Assembly (NCBI RefSeq): GCF_026151205.1
Contig: NC_087081.1
Location: forward strand, 15,488,837-15,552,836
Length of the DNA stretch: 64,000 nt
Direction: 5' to 3'
Source: Bolinopsis microptera
Taxonomy: Eukaryota > Ctenophora > Tentaculata > Lobata > Bolinopsidae
Shown: in pieces, positions 33,616 to 45,175 of the stretch
Layout of the letters: every line of letters starts with the position of its first letter
How positions within the stretch are numbered: position 1 is the stretch's first letter
The notes under the pieces: model-generated
Database searches by the model: none
What the model saw: the letters and a program-made list of their open reading frames with translations, nothing else
What the model was told of the DNA's origin: nothing
Translations under genes and position numbers: made by a program

Positions 33616-34383
33616 ATTATAATATGTATAGTAGTAATACAGGTTACAATATATGAAAATATCTCAAAATTGACCTTTGCCTGGGGACCTCAACTCTTTA
33701 ATAACTTACGTAATTCGTGTCAGACTAGCACAAAAATTTCAGAGATTTTAGATATGGGTCAAACTTAGATTTCCTGAAAGTTTCGTAAAATTTTATCGTT
33801 TAAAGTGGGTGTGTTTGTGGCAAGACATTCCCTCTTTTTCACTTTTGTCGTCATAAAATGAGAACGCTTTAAGCTAGGAACTAGACATATTTGGTTTGAT
33901 ATTTGAAAAAATTAAAATCTGTTGGATACGTGGTCCCCGCACTCAATCAGTGATCTCGTCACATATTCAAAAATGGTCATAACTCGGCCAAATCTTAAAC
34001 AATGAACTTGGAAACCTCGTGTGTATGCCATAATGTGGAAATTGCGGTAATTTTTCACCCTATAGAGAGATATCACTGATCTTCCTAAATTGAGTTATGA
34101 CGTCTGGATAAAAATTGCCCTAGAAAGTTTTCCTCACGGTTTCAGTCTGAAAAATTTTTAAGATGGTTCCTGGAACTATGTACACCACATTCCTGAAGAG
34201 AAACTTTTGTTACGAATTTATTCCCGGATAGTCTTTTCCCTAATAAGTCCAAATTTCTCGGTTTGGTACTTATTAAGCCCAAGTTTTGGCACACACATTT
34301 TTGAAACTGAGGTATAAACAAATTACTCTAAAAGCTGTTATTATATACTAAACTTGACCCCATTATTTTAAAGGAATATAGAT
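33616..34383. other. Upstream block of lectin copy C
   Basis: This matches 29631-30378 upstream of copy B. It includes the uninterrupted AACGCTTTAAGCTAGG site near 33864, which serves as the empty site for the fold-back element. No gene other than the following lectin. Confidence 0.6.
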
Positions 34384-34999
34384 ATGAAGTGTGTAATTGT
34401 AGTACTTGTCTGCTTTCTGATAGAAATGGGCGTCACTGGGCATCATGGGCGTCATGGGCGTCACCCCCATCATGGGCGTTATGGGCGTCCGCGTCCTGGG
34501 CGTCAAATACTCGAACTAGAAGAAAGAAGCCTCCAACCAAGTAAGTAATCCGTATCAGTTTTTGCACTAGATTAAACGTTCACTGTACACTTGAATAAAT
34601 TTGAAAAAAATGTCTTGTAGGCAAGTTGTGACGTATTTTGTATCCTTGTTTACAATGTTGGCCGTTTTGTTATAAGCCACCTTTCCCTTAAAATTAATCC
34701 ACTCAGCTTGGCAGAACATTCCTGGAAAATGTAACAGCATCTCGACAGGAGACTCAGGACTGTGGTGTGTCACCAGCACTGGCAACATCTATCAGCTTAA
34801 TAATGATGGAAACAGCTGGACTCAAATCGATGGAGCATTGGCGAACGACCTTGTTGTTGGCGTAACTGGTGAAAATGACATCTTTTACCGCGAGGGAATG
34901 ACTGCAGATAACCCTACAGGCACTGGATGGGTAAAGGTATTTGGAAAGTTGATGCAAATCGATGTGAACGAAGTAGTTGAAACTAACTCTGCAAACTGA
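34384..34999 (+). CDS. Tectonin lectin copy C, internally deleted but open
   Basis: Exons 34384-34540 and 34707-34999 join in phase 1 and stay open for 149 residues. It has the signal peptide, a short His-rich block (GHHGRHGRHPHHGRYGRP) and the acidic linker as in B. The lectin part keeps repeat 1, then jumps from ALAND in repeat 2 into repeat 5 (LVVGVTGENDIFYREG), followed by repeat 6, ending NEVVETNSAN. The deletion of about three repeats is in frame. Three repeats cannot close a six-blade propeller alone, so it is either a decaying copy or needs oligomerisation. Confidence 0.6.
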
Positions 35000-37519
35000 A
35001 TCTTCAGATCTCTAATCGGAAGAAAATAAGTTCGCTGCATTGAAACAATTTCAAGGACTGTGGATTATTTTAAGCTCTTTGTGCATGGTATCTTTATTAT
35101 ATTTTTAAAATTTACATAACTTTTTCAAACCCCCTTGCGTAAAATGTGAATTATCCCTCAGTTTATAGATTTTCTCATGTATAAGTCGTTACGCTATAAG
35201 TATAATATTAAATAAAATGGGTACAATAAAAAACTTTTTTGGATTTATTCTTTGAGCTACAAAGATGATATTTTGTTCAGCTGCTTGTTCAAAATATGTT
35301 TCAGTGTTATCATTGTGTTATGAGTATTTTGGCATAATAAAGCCGTCTCATTTATTGTCAATAACTACAAAATGTTCATAAATTCGTTTTTAAGAATCTT
35401 TAAATGTTAAATATAACTTTGCAGAACACAACATTTAAAATTAAAATTAATGCAAATGCTAGCAACTGATATTTGAAAGAAATAAAATCTGTTGGTTACG
35501 TGGTCCCCGCACTCAATCAGTGATCCCGTCACATATTCTAAAATGGTCATAACTCGGCCAAATCTTAAACCGTTTCTATATGAAAGCTTCAGTAAGAATA
35601 GTTGTATGCCTATAATTTCACTACCTGGCTACCAAATACACTTTATCAGTATATCTGTCAGATGAGTTCAGTTCGTATACAACCACTTTGAATTCCTTTT
35701 AAAACTTATAATGGACCATTAACAGATCGAAGTGTAGCACAGCTTACCTACCATACTATAAGTTGTATCTTGATGCAAGCTAGTAAGGTATCTTCATGCA
35801 CGCAAACTACAGTGACATTCTTTTTTTCACAGATCATAGCAACAGACTGAAGTGTAGCACAGTTTAACTACACTTAAAATACAAGCTTACAAGACTACAG
35901 ATATATCCTGATACAAGTAAGCAGATGCATGCAGAAAAGGAAGAATGTTGAGACCAATTATTTTGAGCACAGCTGTCCTTATATAGCTGCTTCACTTCCA
36001 GTTCACTAACATTCAGTTCTCTTTAAAAGTTGAAGTTTTAATTTGTTTAAGACTCTGGGACGATATTTCAACAAATCGTTATTTTTTTCATGACTCTCGC
36101 CCAGACTGTATAAATTTAAGGCACCCGCTCCCTTTTTTGATTTACGATAATTACCGTGAACAAAATTAGAGTCCGGTATGTATCCAACAAATTTTAGATC
36201 TCTATTAACATGGTTTTTTATACACCTAAATATGCCAATTTCCGGGTTTTTTTCCAGCGTTAAATTTTAGCAGCTGGTTGCTTTTTTCCTTTTCATCTTT
36301 AACAATATAATAGAATAGTATATTTTGATCATCTACCTTTTGAACGATTTCTGATACGAATGATTTCTCCTTAGAACACGGTGGTATTTGCTTTTTCAGG
36401 GATTTAAGGGGTCTTCATCATTATTCTCTCGAAATTTACTTTTTAGTTGTTTCTGAAAACCTTAACCAGCTGTCTCATTTCTCGAATATTTGGTAGCTTG
36501 TAATCAGATTAAGGAGGGGCAAGGGGGGGGGGGGGGGGGGGGGGGAGAGAGAGAGACGACATCCGCTATAACATCGGGGTCCCCATTATACAGTCCTACC
36601 TGTAAAGATATGATCTGGGATACTCACTTCATTAGCAGGCACATAGAGGATTCAGACAAATTCTATTGACTTATTGACATTCCTACTATACCTAGTAATA
36701 CTGTATTTATCATATCCATGCATATTCTTGTGGTTATTGTATTAATTGTATCTCAAGATTTTTCGCTGTCTTAAGTTTTCTTAAATTTTGTCTCAGGATT
36801 TTTCGCTGTCTCAGGATTTCTTAAATCTTGTCTTAGGATATTTCGCTGTCTCAGGTTTTCTTAAATTTTGTCTCAGGATTTTTCGCTGTCTTAGGATTTC
36901 TTAGATTTTGTCTTAGGAATTTTCGCTGTCTCAGGTTTTCTTAAATTTTGTCTCAGTTTTTTTCGCTGTCTCAGGTTTTCTTAAATTTTGTCTCAGTTTT
37001 TTTCGCTGTCTCGGGATTTCTTAAATTTTGTCTCAGGATATTTCGCTGTCTCAGGATTTCTTAAATTTTGTCTCAGTTTTTTTTCGCTGTCTCGGGATTT
37101 CTTAAATTTTGTCTCAGGATTTTAAGCTGTTTCAGGATTTCTTAAATTTTGTATCAGGATTTTTCGCTGTTTCAGAATTGCTTAAATTTTGTCTTAGGAT
37201 TTTTTGCATGTCTTAACATTTGCACCTATGCCTCAGGAATTTTTGCAAATCTAATTTAAGATCCGAGGCTTGGGGAAGCCTTTAAACAATGAACTTGGAA
37301 ACCTCGTGTATATGCCATAATGTGGAAATTACGGTCATTTTCACCCTATAGAGATATCACTGATCTTCCTAAATTGAGTTATTATTTATGATGTCCCCAC
37401 TGTTTCAGTCCGACAAAATTTTTGAAACACAAATTTTTGAAACTGAGGTATAAACAAATTACTCTAAAAGCTGTTATTATATACTAAACTTGACCTCATT
37501 ATTTTAAAGGAATATAGAT
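35000..37519. other. Upstream block of lectin copy D (duplicated segment)
   Basis: Matches the region upstream of copy A from about 24357 onward: the TCTGTTGGTTACGTGGTCCC start, the GAAGTGTAGCACAG units, a G run (36522-36545), the CATCGGGG(T/C)CCCCATTATACAG stretch, and an expanded 40-bp minisatellite. No other gene seen. Confidence 0.65.
36750..37200 (+). repeat. 40-bp minisatellite, about 11 copies (copy D block)
   Basis: Unit AGGATTTTTCGCTGTCTC plus AGGATTTCTTAAATTTTGTCTC. Expanded relative to the matching positions upstream of copies A and E. Confidence 0.9.
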
Positions 37520-38383
37520 ATGAAGTGTGTAATTGTGGTACTTGTCTGCTTTCTGATAGCAGCACATTGGCAAACAAGTAAGTAATCCGTATCACTGTAG
37601 ACTTAAATAAATTTGAAAAAAATGTCTTGTATGCAAGTCGTGACGTATTTTGTATCCTTGTTTACAATGTTGGCTGTTTTGTTATAAGCCACCTTTCCCT
37701 AATAATTAATCCACTCAGTTTGGCAGAATATTCCTGGACGACTTACCAAGATCTCGAAAGGAGACTCAGGAGTGTGGGGTGTCGATAAGAATGACAACAT
37801 CTACCAGCTTAAATGGACTAAAATCGCTGGTGGATTGGTACAAGTTTCATCTGGGGCATCTGTTTGGGGGGTCACCAAAGCCGATGATATCTACAAGTAC
37901 TTGGGAGACAACAAATGGCAACAGATTGCCGGAAAACTGACAAACGTAGATGTGAGCAACAAGGATCGCGTGTGGGGAGTGGACAGAGGACGGAACATCT
38001 TCAGAAGGACTGGCGGCTCATGACAGCGTATCGGCGGGAACCTCAAACAAATCAGTGTCGGGGAATCTGGGGTGTGGGGAGTGACTTTGGCAAACGATAT
38101 CTACTACCGAGTGGGAACGTACGGTGACGCCGACACTGCTGGAACAATCTGGATACAGGTTCCAGGAAAACTAAAATGGATTAGCTCAGGAACGGACCTT
38201 GTTGTTGGCGTAACTGGTGAAAATGAAATCTTTTACCGCGAGGGAATGACTGCAGATAGCCCTACAGGCACAAGATGGGTAAAGGTACCTGGAAAGTTGA
38301 TGCAAATCGATGTGAACAGAAAAGAAGTACTTGGAATTGACATTGGAAACTTCATCTACAGATCTCGAGTCGGAAGAAAATAA
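37520..38383 (+). pseudogene. Tectonin lectin copy D, nonsense mutation
   Basis: Exons 37520-37577 and 37719-38383 correspond to copy A. Within repeat 4, a TGG (Trp) codon of copies A and B reads TGA, ending the frame at 38021-38023 after GGS. Downstream sequence to 38383 is still nearly identical to copy A, so the change is young. The protein would retain three repeats. The signal peptide reads AAHWQT instead of AAHGQT. Confidence 0.85.
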
Positions 38384-38639
38384 GTTCGCTGTATTGAAAC
38401 AATTTCAAGGACTGTGGATTATTTTAAGCTCTTTGTGCATGGTATCTTTATTATTTGCGTGAAATTTAAATAACATTTTTAAACCCCCTTGCGTAAAATG
38501 TAAACACTCCCTCAGTTTATAAATATGCCTATAATTTCACTACCTGGCTACTAAATACACTATATCAGTATATCTGTCAGATGAGTTCAGTTCGTATTCA
38601 ACCACTTTGAATTCCTTTTAAAACTTATAATGGACCATT

Positions 38640-39068
38640 AGTTGTGGACACAACAAGAAAATTGAGAATAATCTTGTGCGAGGGTAGGGACCCAGATGTC
38701 GTTTCTAACCCAAATAAACTTTAAGGAGGCTTCTCATCAGTAGCCGCACCTCCTTACTCGGTTTCTGAACTGGAATTCTATGGGCTTCCAGACGGCCAGA
38801 CCGAGTATTACCATCCCATCCTTCTAGAGTTCATCACAAGTAGCACCCACCTTGAAGATCTTTGACACCCAGACACACCCCATTGGCGAACAAACTTTGG
38901 ATATAATCTTACATGCTCCCGAAGGAATCCCTGGTTTATAGTCTTTCTCATCGTCACCAGCACTTTCACTAGGTCACCAGCTCTTTCACTGAAGTCATCA
39001 GCCCTTTCACTGAAGTCATCAGATGTGACTCTGATCAACGGTATAGTTGTGGACACAACAAGAAAATT
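38640..39068. other. Insert bounded by a 23-bp direct repeat
   Basis: GTTGTGGACACAACAAGAAA plus ATT occurs at both ends (38640-38662 and 39046-39068). The short palindrome TTGTGGACACAA is inside each copy. The segment interrupts the block following copy D. The bases before and after (about 38518-38640 and 39072-39196) are themselves a direct duplication. It may be a small insertion element or a rearrangement product. A minus-strand open frame inside has no recognisable domain. Confidence 0.5.
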
Positions 39069-39189
39069 TGTTTATAAATATGCCTATAATTTCACTACCT
39101 GGCTACTAAATACACTATATCAGTATATCTGTCAGATGAGTTCAGTTCGTATTCAACCACTTTGAATTCCTTTTAAAACTTATAATGGA

Positions 39190-39740
39190 CCATTAACAGA
39201 TCGAAGTGTAGTAGAGTTCAACTACCATACTATAAGTTATATCTTGATGCAAGCTAGTAAGGTATCTTGATGCACGCAAACTACAGTGAAATTCCTTTTT
39301 GGACTGCCTTATTTAACTTGAACAGTGACAAATTTTAATTTAATTTAAATTCATCACAGATCATAGTAACAGACTGAAGTGTAGCACAGTTTACCTACCA
39401 TACTATAAGTTATATCTTGATGCAAGCTACAAAGGTATCTTATAATGGACCATTAACAGATCGAAGTGTAGTAGAGTTCAACTACCATACTATAAGTTAT
39501 ATCTTGATACAAGCTAGTAAGGTATCTTGATTCCTTTTTTGGACTGCCTTATTTAACTTGAACAGTGAGAAATTTTAATTTAATTTAAATTTATCACAGA
39601 TCATAGTAACAGACTGAAGTGTAGCACAGTTTACCTACCATACTATAAGTTATATCTTGATGCAAGCTACAAAGGTATCTTGATACAAGCAAACTACAGT
39701 TAAATTCTCTTTTGGACTGCCTTATTTGACTTGAACAGTG
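39190..39740 (+). repeat. Tandem units of about 180 bp upstream of copy E
   Basis: About three units with GATCGAAGTGTAGTAGAGTT and TATCTTGATGCAAGCTA, the same family as 24600-25080. Confidence 0.75.
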
Positions 39741-40519
39741 ACAAAAACTACGAGACTACAGATACATCCTAATACAAGTAAGCAGAAAAGGAAGAATGTT
39801 GAGACCAAATATTTTGAGCACAGCTGTCCTTATATAGCTGCTTCACTTCCAGTTCACTAACATTCAGTTCTCTTTAAAAGTTGAAGTTTTAATTTGTTTA
39901 AGACTCTTGGACGATATTTCAACAAATCGTTATTTTTTTCATGACTCTCGCCCAGACTGTATCAATTTAAGGCACCCGCTCCCTTTTTTGATTTACGATA
40001 ATTATCGTGAACAAAATTAGAGTCTGGTATCCAACAAATTTTAGATCTTTATTAACATGGTTTTTTAGACACCTAAATATGCCAATTTCCGGGTTTTTTC
40101 CAGCGTTAAATTTTAGTAACTGGTTGCTTTTTTCCTTTTCATCTTTAACAATATAATAGAATAGAATATTTTGATCATCTACCTTTTGAACGATTTCTGA
40201 TACGAATGATTTCTCCTTAGAACACGGTGGTATTTGCTTTATCAGGGCTTTAAGGGGGGGGGGGGGGGGGGGGGGGGGGGGAGATGATGTCCGCTATAAC
40301 ATCGGGGCCCCCATTATACAGTCCTACCTGTAAAGATATGATCTGGGATACTCACTTCATTAGCAGGCACATAGAGGATTCAGACAAATTCTATTGACTT
40401 ATTGACATTCCTACTATACCTAGTAATATTGTATTTATTATATTATATTCTTTGAAAGAAATGTAAAGATGTAACATCCATGTATATTCTAGTGGTTATT
40501 GTATAAATTGTATTTAGAT

Positions 40520-40740
40520 TTTTTGCTGTCTTAGGACTTAGGGTTTCTTAAATTTTGTCTCAGGATTTTTCGCTGTCTCAGGATTTCTTAAATTTTGTCT
40601 CAGGATTTTTCGCTGTCTCAGGATTTCTTAAATTTTGTCTTAGTATTTTTCGCTGTCTCAGGATTTCTTGAATTTTGTCTCAGGATTTTTCGCTGTCTCA
40701 GAATTGCTTAAATTTTGTCTTAGGATTTTTGCATGTCTTA
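40520..40740 (+). repeat. 40-bp minisatellite, about 5 copies (copy E block)
   Basis: Same unit as 36750-37200, intermediate copy number. Confidence 0.85.
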
Positions 40741-41616
40741 ACTTTTGCACATGTGTCTCAGGAATTTTTGCAAATCTAATCCTAAGATCCGAGGCTGGGG
40801 GAGGCCTTTAAAGAATGAACTTGGAAACCTCGTGTATATGCCATAATGTGGAAATTACGGTCATTTTTCGACCTATAGAGATATCACTGATCTTCCTAAA
40901 TTAAGTTATGATTGATGACGTCCCCACTGTTTCAGTCCGACAAAATTTTTGAAACACAAATTTTTGAAACTGAGGTATAAACAAATTACTCTAAAAGCTG
41001 TTATTATATACGTACTAAACTTGACCCCATTATTTTAAAGGAATATAGATATGAAGTGTGTAATTGTGGTACTTGTCTGCTTTCTGATAGCAGCACATGG
41101 GCAAACAAGTAAGTAATCCGTATCACTGTAGACTTGAATAAATTTGAAAAAATGTCTTGTAGGCAAGTCGTGACGTATTTTGTATCCTTGTTTACAATGT
41201 TGGCTGTTTTGTTATAAGCCACCTTTCCCTAATAATTAATCCACTCAGTTTGGCAGAATATTCCTGGACGACTCACCAAGATCTCGAAAGGAGACTCAGG
41301 AGTGTGGCGCGTTGATAAGAATGACAACGTCTACCAGCTTAGTTGGACTAAAATCGCTGGTAGATCATTGGTACAAGTTTCATCTGGGGCATCGGTTTGG
41401 GGGGTCACCAAAGCCGATGATATCTACAAGTACTTGGGAGACAACAAATGGCAACAGATCGCCGGAAAACTGACAAACGTAGATGTGAGCAACAAGGATC
41501 ATGTGTGGGGAGTGAACAGAGGACAGAACATATTCAGAAGGACTGGCTCCTCATGGCAGCCTATCGACGGGTCACTCAAACAAATCAGTGTCGGGGAATC
41601 TGGGGTGTGGGGAGTG

Positions 41617-42333
41617 TGTTGTAATATTATATGGTATATTAGTATATATATATATATGGTATTTAGAGATATCTTTAAGGATATCTTAGTTTTAGTATAA
41701 CGTTTAAGGGACGTAGAATTTAGTATGTATTTCCGGGTATATAATAACCAATGTTTTTATATGTTCGTATTTGGGAGTTACACATTTTGAGTGTAAGTCG
41801 GTTGGCTGGCAGAACTACTGTTAGACTAACTGTCTGGAACGAGCCGTCCGCTCACTTTGCACCTGACTTACAGCCAGGCCTGTGGTTGGTCCTCGCGACC
41901 ACAGCGTGACTGCTAGTGGAGTGCTCATTGGCGAGACGGCGTGTCACGTGGTACAAGCAGATGCGTTGTGCCGTCACGCAGTGTGGCGTGACGAGTTTTT
42001 AGAGTATACCCGAAGAGCCGGAAGTGGAGAGCTGACTTCTTAGTTGCCCCTTAATCACTTTAAGGGATTCGAATTAACGGTAGCCAGTCTTACTGAGCAC
42101 TACCAGTTGTGATTTGACACGTCGTGTGATCTATAATCACGTTAATCGATTAGAGCGAACACTTGGAAGTTTTTATCTGTTGACGTTCACTTTGTATTAC
42201 TTTTCCTTTTAATTAATTATCCTTTTTAATATACTCGTTTCATTTCTACCTTACGGTACGCCCTGCCGTTCGTGCTTCGTGACTAGAGCTTGACTAGCAT
42301 ACACTAAATACCAAGAGAACTCCGTTTTCTATA
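41617..42333 (+). repeat. 5' LTR
   Basis: 717 bases starting TGTTGTAATATTATATGG and ending CCGTTTTCTATA. About 95% alike by eye to 44164-44862; a deletion near the GATTTGACACGTCGTGTGATC stretch accounts for most of the length difference. Confidence 0.85.
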
Positions 42334-42796
42334 TCTGGAGGCCACTTTTAGTGTTGCTATTTTTGCTCGTGATCCTTCTAGTATCACCTATATTCAGTAT
42401 AGTTTCGTTTAAGATCCTAACGTTTCTCATTTGATAAGCTAAGTTCGGTGTACATCGCAGTGCAGAAGAATTACGTGGAGATTGTTCGAGATCTTCAGTA
42501 CTTCCTACTAGACTTGGTAAGTGTTGCTACACATTTTGTGGTACCTGTATATTCCAGTTGAGTGCGATCGTTTTGACGAGCACCGAGTTTACAGCCGCTT
42601 GTAGACTTCAGTACATTATTTCCTAGATTGTTAGTGAGATTTGCGTAAGTTTAGCAACCTTACGTTTCGTACATCTACTCAGGAGTGATAGACGTAGAAG
42701 TTACAGTTCCAGTAAAGCACAGTAAAGTCTTGACTAGAAGATTTTCCAGCAACGTGAAGAATACGCCAGTTCCAGTACTTATCTATCTATTTGTGA

Positions 42797-43666
42797 GTGT
42801 ACCTTTTTACATTTAGACACGGTTTTAGCATGTGTGAGAATAATACAGCTGAACTGGAGTGGGCGGAGTTGATTATGGAGAGAGAGGATGTTCAGTTTCG
42901 CATAAATAATGTTTTGAAGGAGATAGATGATTTGAAGGCAGATGGCGATGATACTGCCGTGATAGAAAATACGCTGAGATACTTGCGTGCAGCTTTAGAA
43001 TGCTTGCAGAATAAGATTGATAGTGCACGGTCTAGAATAGTCGTTGTACTTAACTCATTGCGTAATCGTACAGATAAGAAGACGTATAAGAAGGCAGAGA
43101 ATGAGGATACTTCTGGGATAGAAGTTAAGTTGGTAAAATGCCTGCAGGATAAGATTGATAGTAAACCCATAACCATCCTGTTCAAGAGGATGCAAGTGCC
43201 GGTAAGCAGCGAGACCGTGGTTAAGGATGATTGCAGTAATTTGATTGAGGAATCCTGCAGTGAAGTGAGTGTTGAGGAGAGAACTATTCCGGAGTTCTTA
43301 TTTGATGAAAATAGTGAGGACCCTAGCATAGTAAACATTGTTCAGATTACGCCTGAAATTGATAACCGTCGCAATTGTAGTCTAGTTCAGGCTGATACTA
43401 TAGAGGAGACACCACTAGTTGCAGAAGCAGTTGATGCAGTGGAAAATGTTTCAGCGGTTACTAGTGAAGCACCAGTAAGCTCTCTAGAGAGAGGGGTCAG
43501 ATTTCTTAATCCTACCCATGAGCAAATTAAACAGGCTCAGAAGGATGATGATATCTTAAACCAGGTCTACGGTTGGGTGAGCAAGGGGGAGAAACCTGAG
43601 GTAATTCAGGCCGGTAGACTACCACAGGAACTGTGGTTAATCTTGGTATCAAGATTTAGTAGATAG
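42797..43666 (+). CDS. LTR-element internal ORF (Gag-like head, Pol linker remnant)
   Basis: 289 residues; an internal Met at about residue 12 (MCENNTAELEW) may be the true start. The N-terminal half is acidic and helical with coiled-coil character (EDVQFRINNVLKEIDDLKAD), as in some Gag proteins. The C-terminus (PTHEQIKQAQKDDDILNQVY, GWVSKGEKPE, LPQELWLI) resembles the Ty3/Gypsy Pol linker just upstream of the integrase zinc finger ('xAQxxDxxLxxVxxWxxxGxxP'). The frame then stops. The enzyme-coding middle of Pol is absent, consistent with an internally deleted element mobilised in trans. The family call is inference. Confidence 0.6.
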   Translation: MYLFTFRHGFSMCENNTAELEWAELIMEREDVQFRINNVLKEIDDLKADGDDTAVIENTLRYLRAALECLQNKIDSARSRIVVVLNSLRNRTDKKTYKKAENEDTSGIEVKLVKCLQDKIDSKPITILFKRMQVPVSSETVVKDDCSNLIEESCSEVSVEERTIPEFLFDENSEDPSIVNIVQITPEIDNRRNCSLVQADTIEETPLVAEAVDAVENVSAVTSEAPVSSLERGVRFLNPTHEQIKQAQKDDDILNQVYGWVSKGEKPEVIQAGRLPQELWLILVSRFSR

Positions 43667-44163
43667 ATCTTTGCGTAATATTCAGAGTATACCACTACCA
43701 GTTTTAACTTATGATTAACACGTGTTATCTTTCAGAACATTACTGATAGGGATAATAGGATCTTTACTCTCAACACGACTCGCTCAGGGCTGCTTTAGTG
43801 ACGGAAACGTTAGAAACTTTCGTTTTTAGTTTGACTTCTTTGTTTGCTTGTCAAGAACGATTTAGAGATTCGGATACATCTCTATCAGATGATGAAGACT
43901 CAACACCAAAGACTCTACAACTTGGTGAAAGAGGGAAGTATTTGAAAGTTTTGAAAGATTTGTGGAAGTCAATTTCAGTTTTAACTTTAGGATTTTGAGG
44001 ATTTAAATTTAATGCACAGGGTTAGGGCCGTGTATTTTATTTTGAGACTTGACTTATTTTTAAGTATTGGACTTTTGATGCGTGGGAGCATTAAAATTTA
44101 ATTTTTGAATAGGGCGATTATTTTATTGTTTTAAAGTATTCGAAAAAAATTTTTGGGTAGAGA

Positions 44164-44862
44164 TGTTGTAATATTATATGGTATATTAGTATATATATAT
44201 ATATATGGTATTTAGAGATATCTTTAAGGATATCTTAGTTTTAGTATAACGTTTAAGGGACGTAGAATTTAGTATGTATTTCCGGGTATATTAACCAATG
44301 TTTTTATATGTTCGTATTTGGGAGTTACACATTTTGAGTGTAAGTCGGTTGGCTGGCAGACCTGCTGTCAGACCTACTGTCTGAAACGAGCCGTCCGCTC
44401 ATTTTGCACCTGACTAACAGCCAGACCTGTGGTTGGTCCTCGCGGACACAGGGTGACTGCTAGTGGAGTGCTCATTGGCGAGACGGCGTGTCACGTGGTA
44501 CAAGCAAATGCGTTGTGCTGTCACGCAGTGTGGCGTGACGAAGTTTTGAGAGTATACCCGAAGAGCCGGAAGTGGAGAGCTCACTTCTTAGTTGCCCCTT
44601 AATCATTTTTAAGGGATTCAAATTGACGGTAGCCAGTCTTACTGAGCACTACCATTTGTGATTAGTCACGTCAATTGATTGGAGCGAACACTTGGAAGTT
44701 TTTATCTGTTGACGTTCACTTTGTATTACTTTTCCTTTTAATTAATTATCCTTTTTAATATACTCGTTTCATTTCTACCTTACGGTACGCCCTGCCGTTC
44801 GTGCTTCGTGACTAGAGCTTGACTAGCATACACTAAATACCAAGAGAACTCGGTTTTCTATA
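44164..44862 (+). repeat. 3' LTR
   Basis: 699 bases, TGTTGTAATATTATATGG to CGGTTTTCTATA, joined directly to AGTG and the resumed lectin exon. Confidence 0.85.
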
Positions 44863-45175
44863 AGTGACTTTGGCAAACGATATCTACTACCGAGTGGGAA
44901 CGTACGGTGACGCCGACACTGCTGGAACAGGCTGGATACAGGTTCCAGGAGAACTGAAATGGATTAGCTCAGGAACGGACCTTGTTGTTGGCGTAAATTC
45001 TGCTAATGAAATCTTTTACCGCGAGGGAATGACTGCAGATAACCCTGCAGGCACAAGATGGGTTGAGGTATCTGGAAAGTTGATGCAAATCGATGTGAAC
45101 AGAAAAGAAGAACTTGGAACTGACATTGAAAGCTTTATGTCGAGTCTTTACAGATCTCGAGTCGGAAGAAAATAA

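Larger units (their letters stand above)
41617..44862 (+). mobile_element. Non-autonomous LTR retrotransposon inserted in lectin copy E
   Basis: Two LTRs (41617-42333 and 44164-44862) enclose 1830 bases. The 4-bp target duplication AGTG lies at 41613-41616 and 44863-44866. A stretch TCTGGAGGCCACTTTTAG after the 5' LTR is where a primer-binding site would be. A purine-rich GGGTAGAGA precedes the 3' LTR. The internal region encodes one 289-residue frame without protease, RT, RNase H or integrase catalytic motifs. The LTRs differ at several sites, so the insertion is not brand new. Ty3/Gypsy affinity is suggested by the end of that frame. Confidence 0.85.
41051..45175 (+). pseudogene. Tectonin lectin copy E, split by an LTR retrotransposon
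   Basis: Exon 1 is 41051-41108. Exon 2 runs from 41249 to 41616, stops inside repeat 4 at GVWGV, and resumes at 44867 with the following codons (LANDIYYRVGTYGD) to a stop at 45175. The gap is filled by the LTR element 41617-44862, flanked by AGTG on both sides. Other differences from copy A (GRSLVQ, NRGQNIF, GSSWQPIDG, ESFMSSLYRS) indicate it diverged before the insertion. The readable frame entering the LTR ends about 27 codons later. Unless the element is spliced out, no full propeller is made. Confidence 0.85.
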
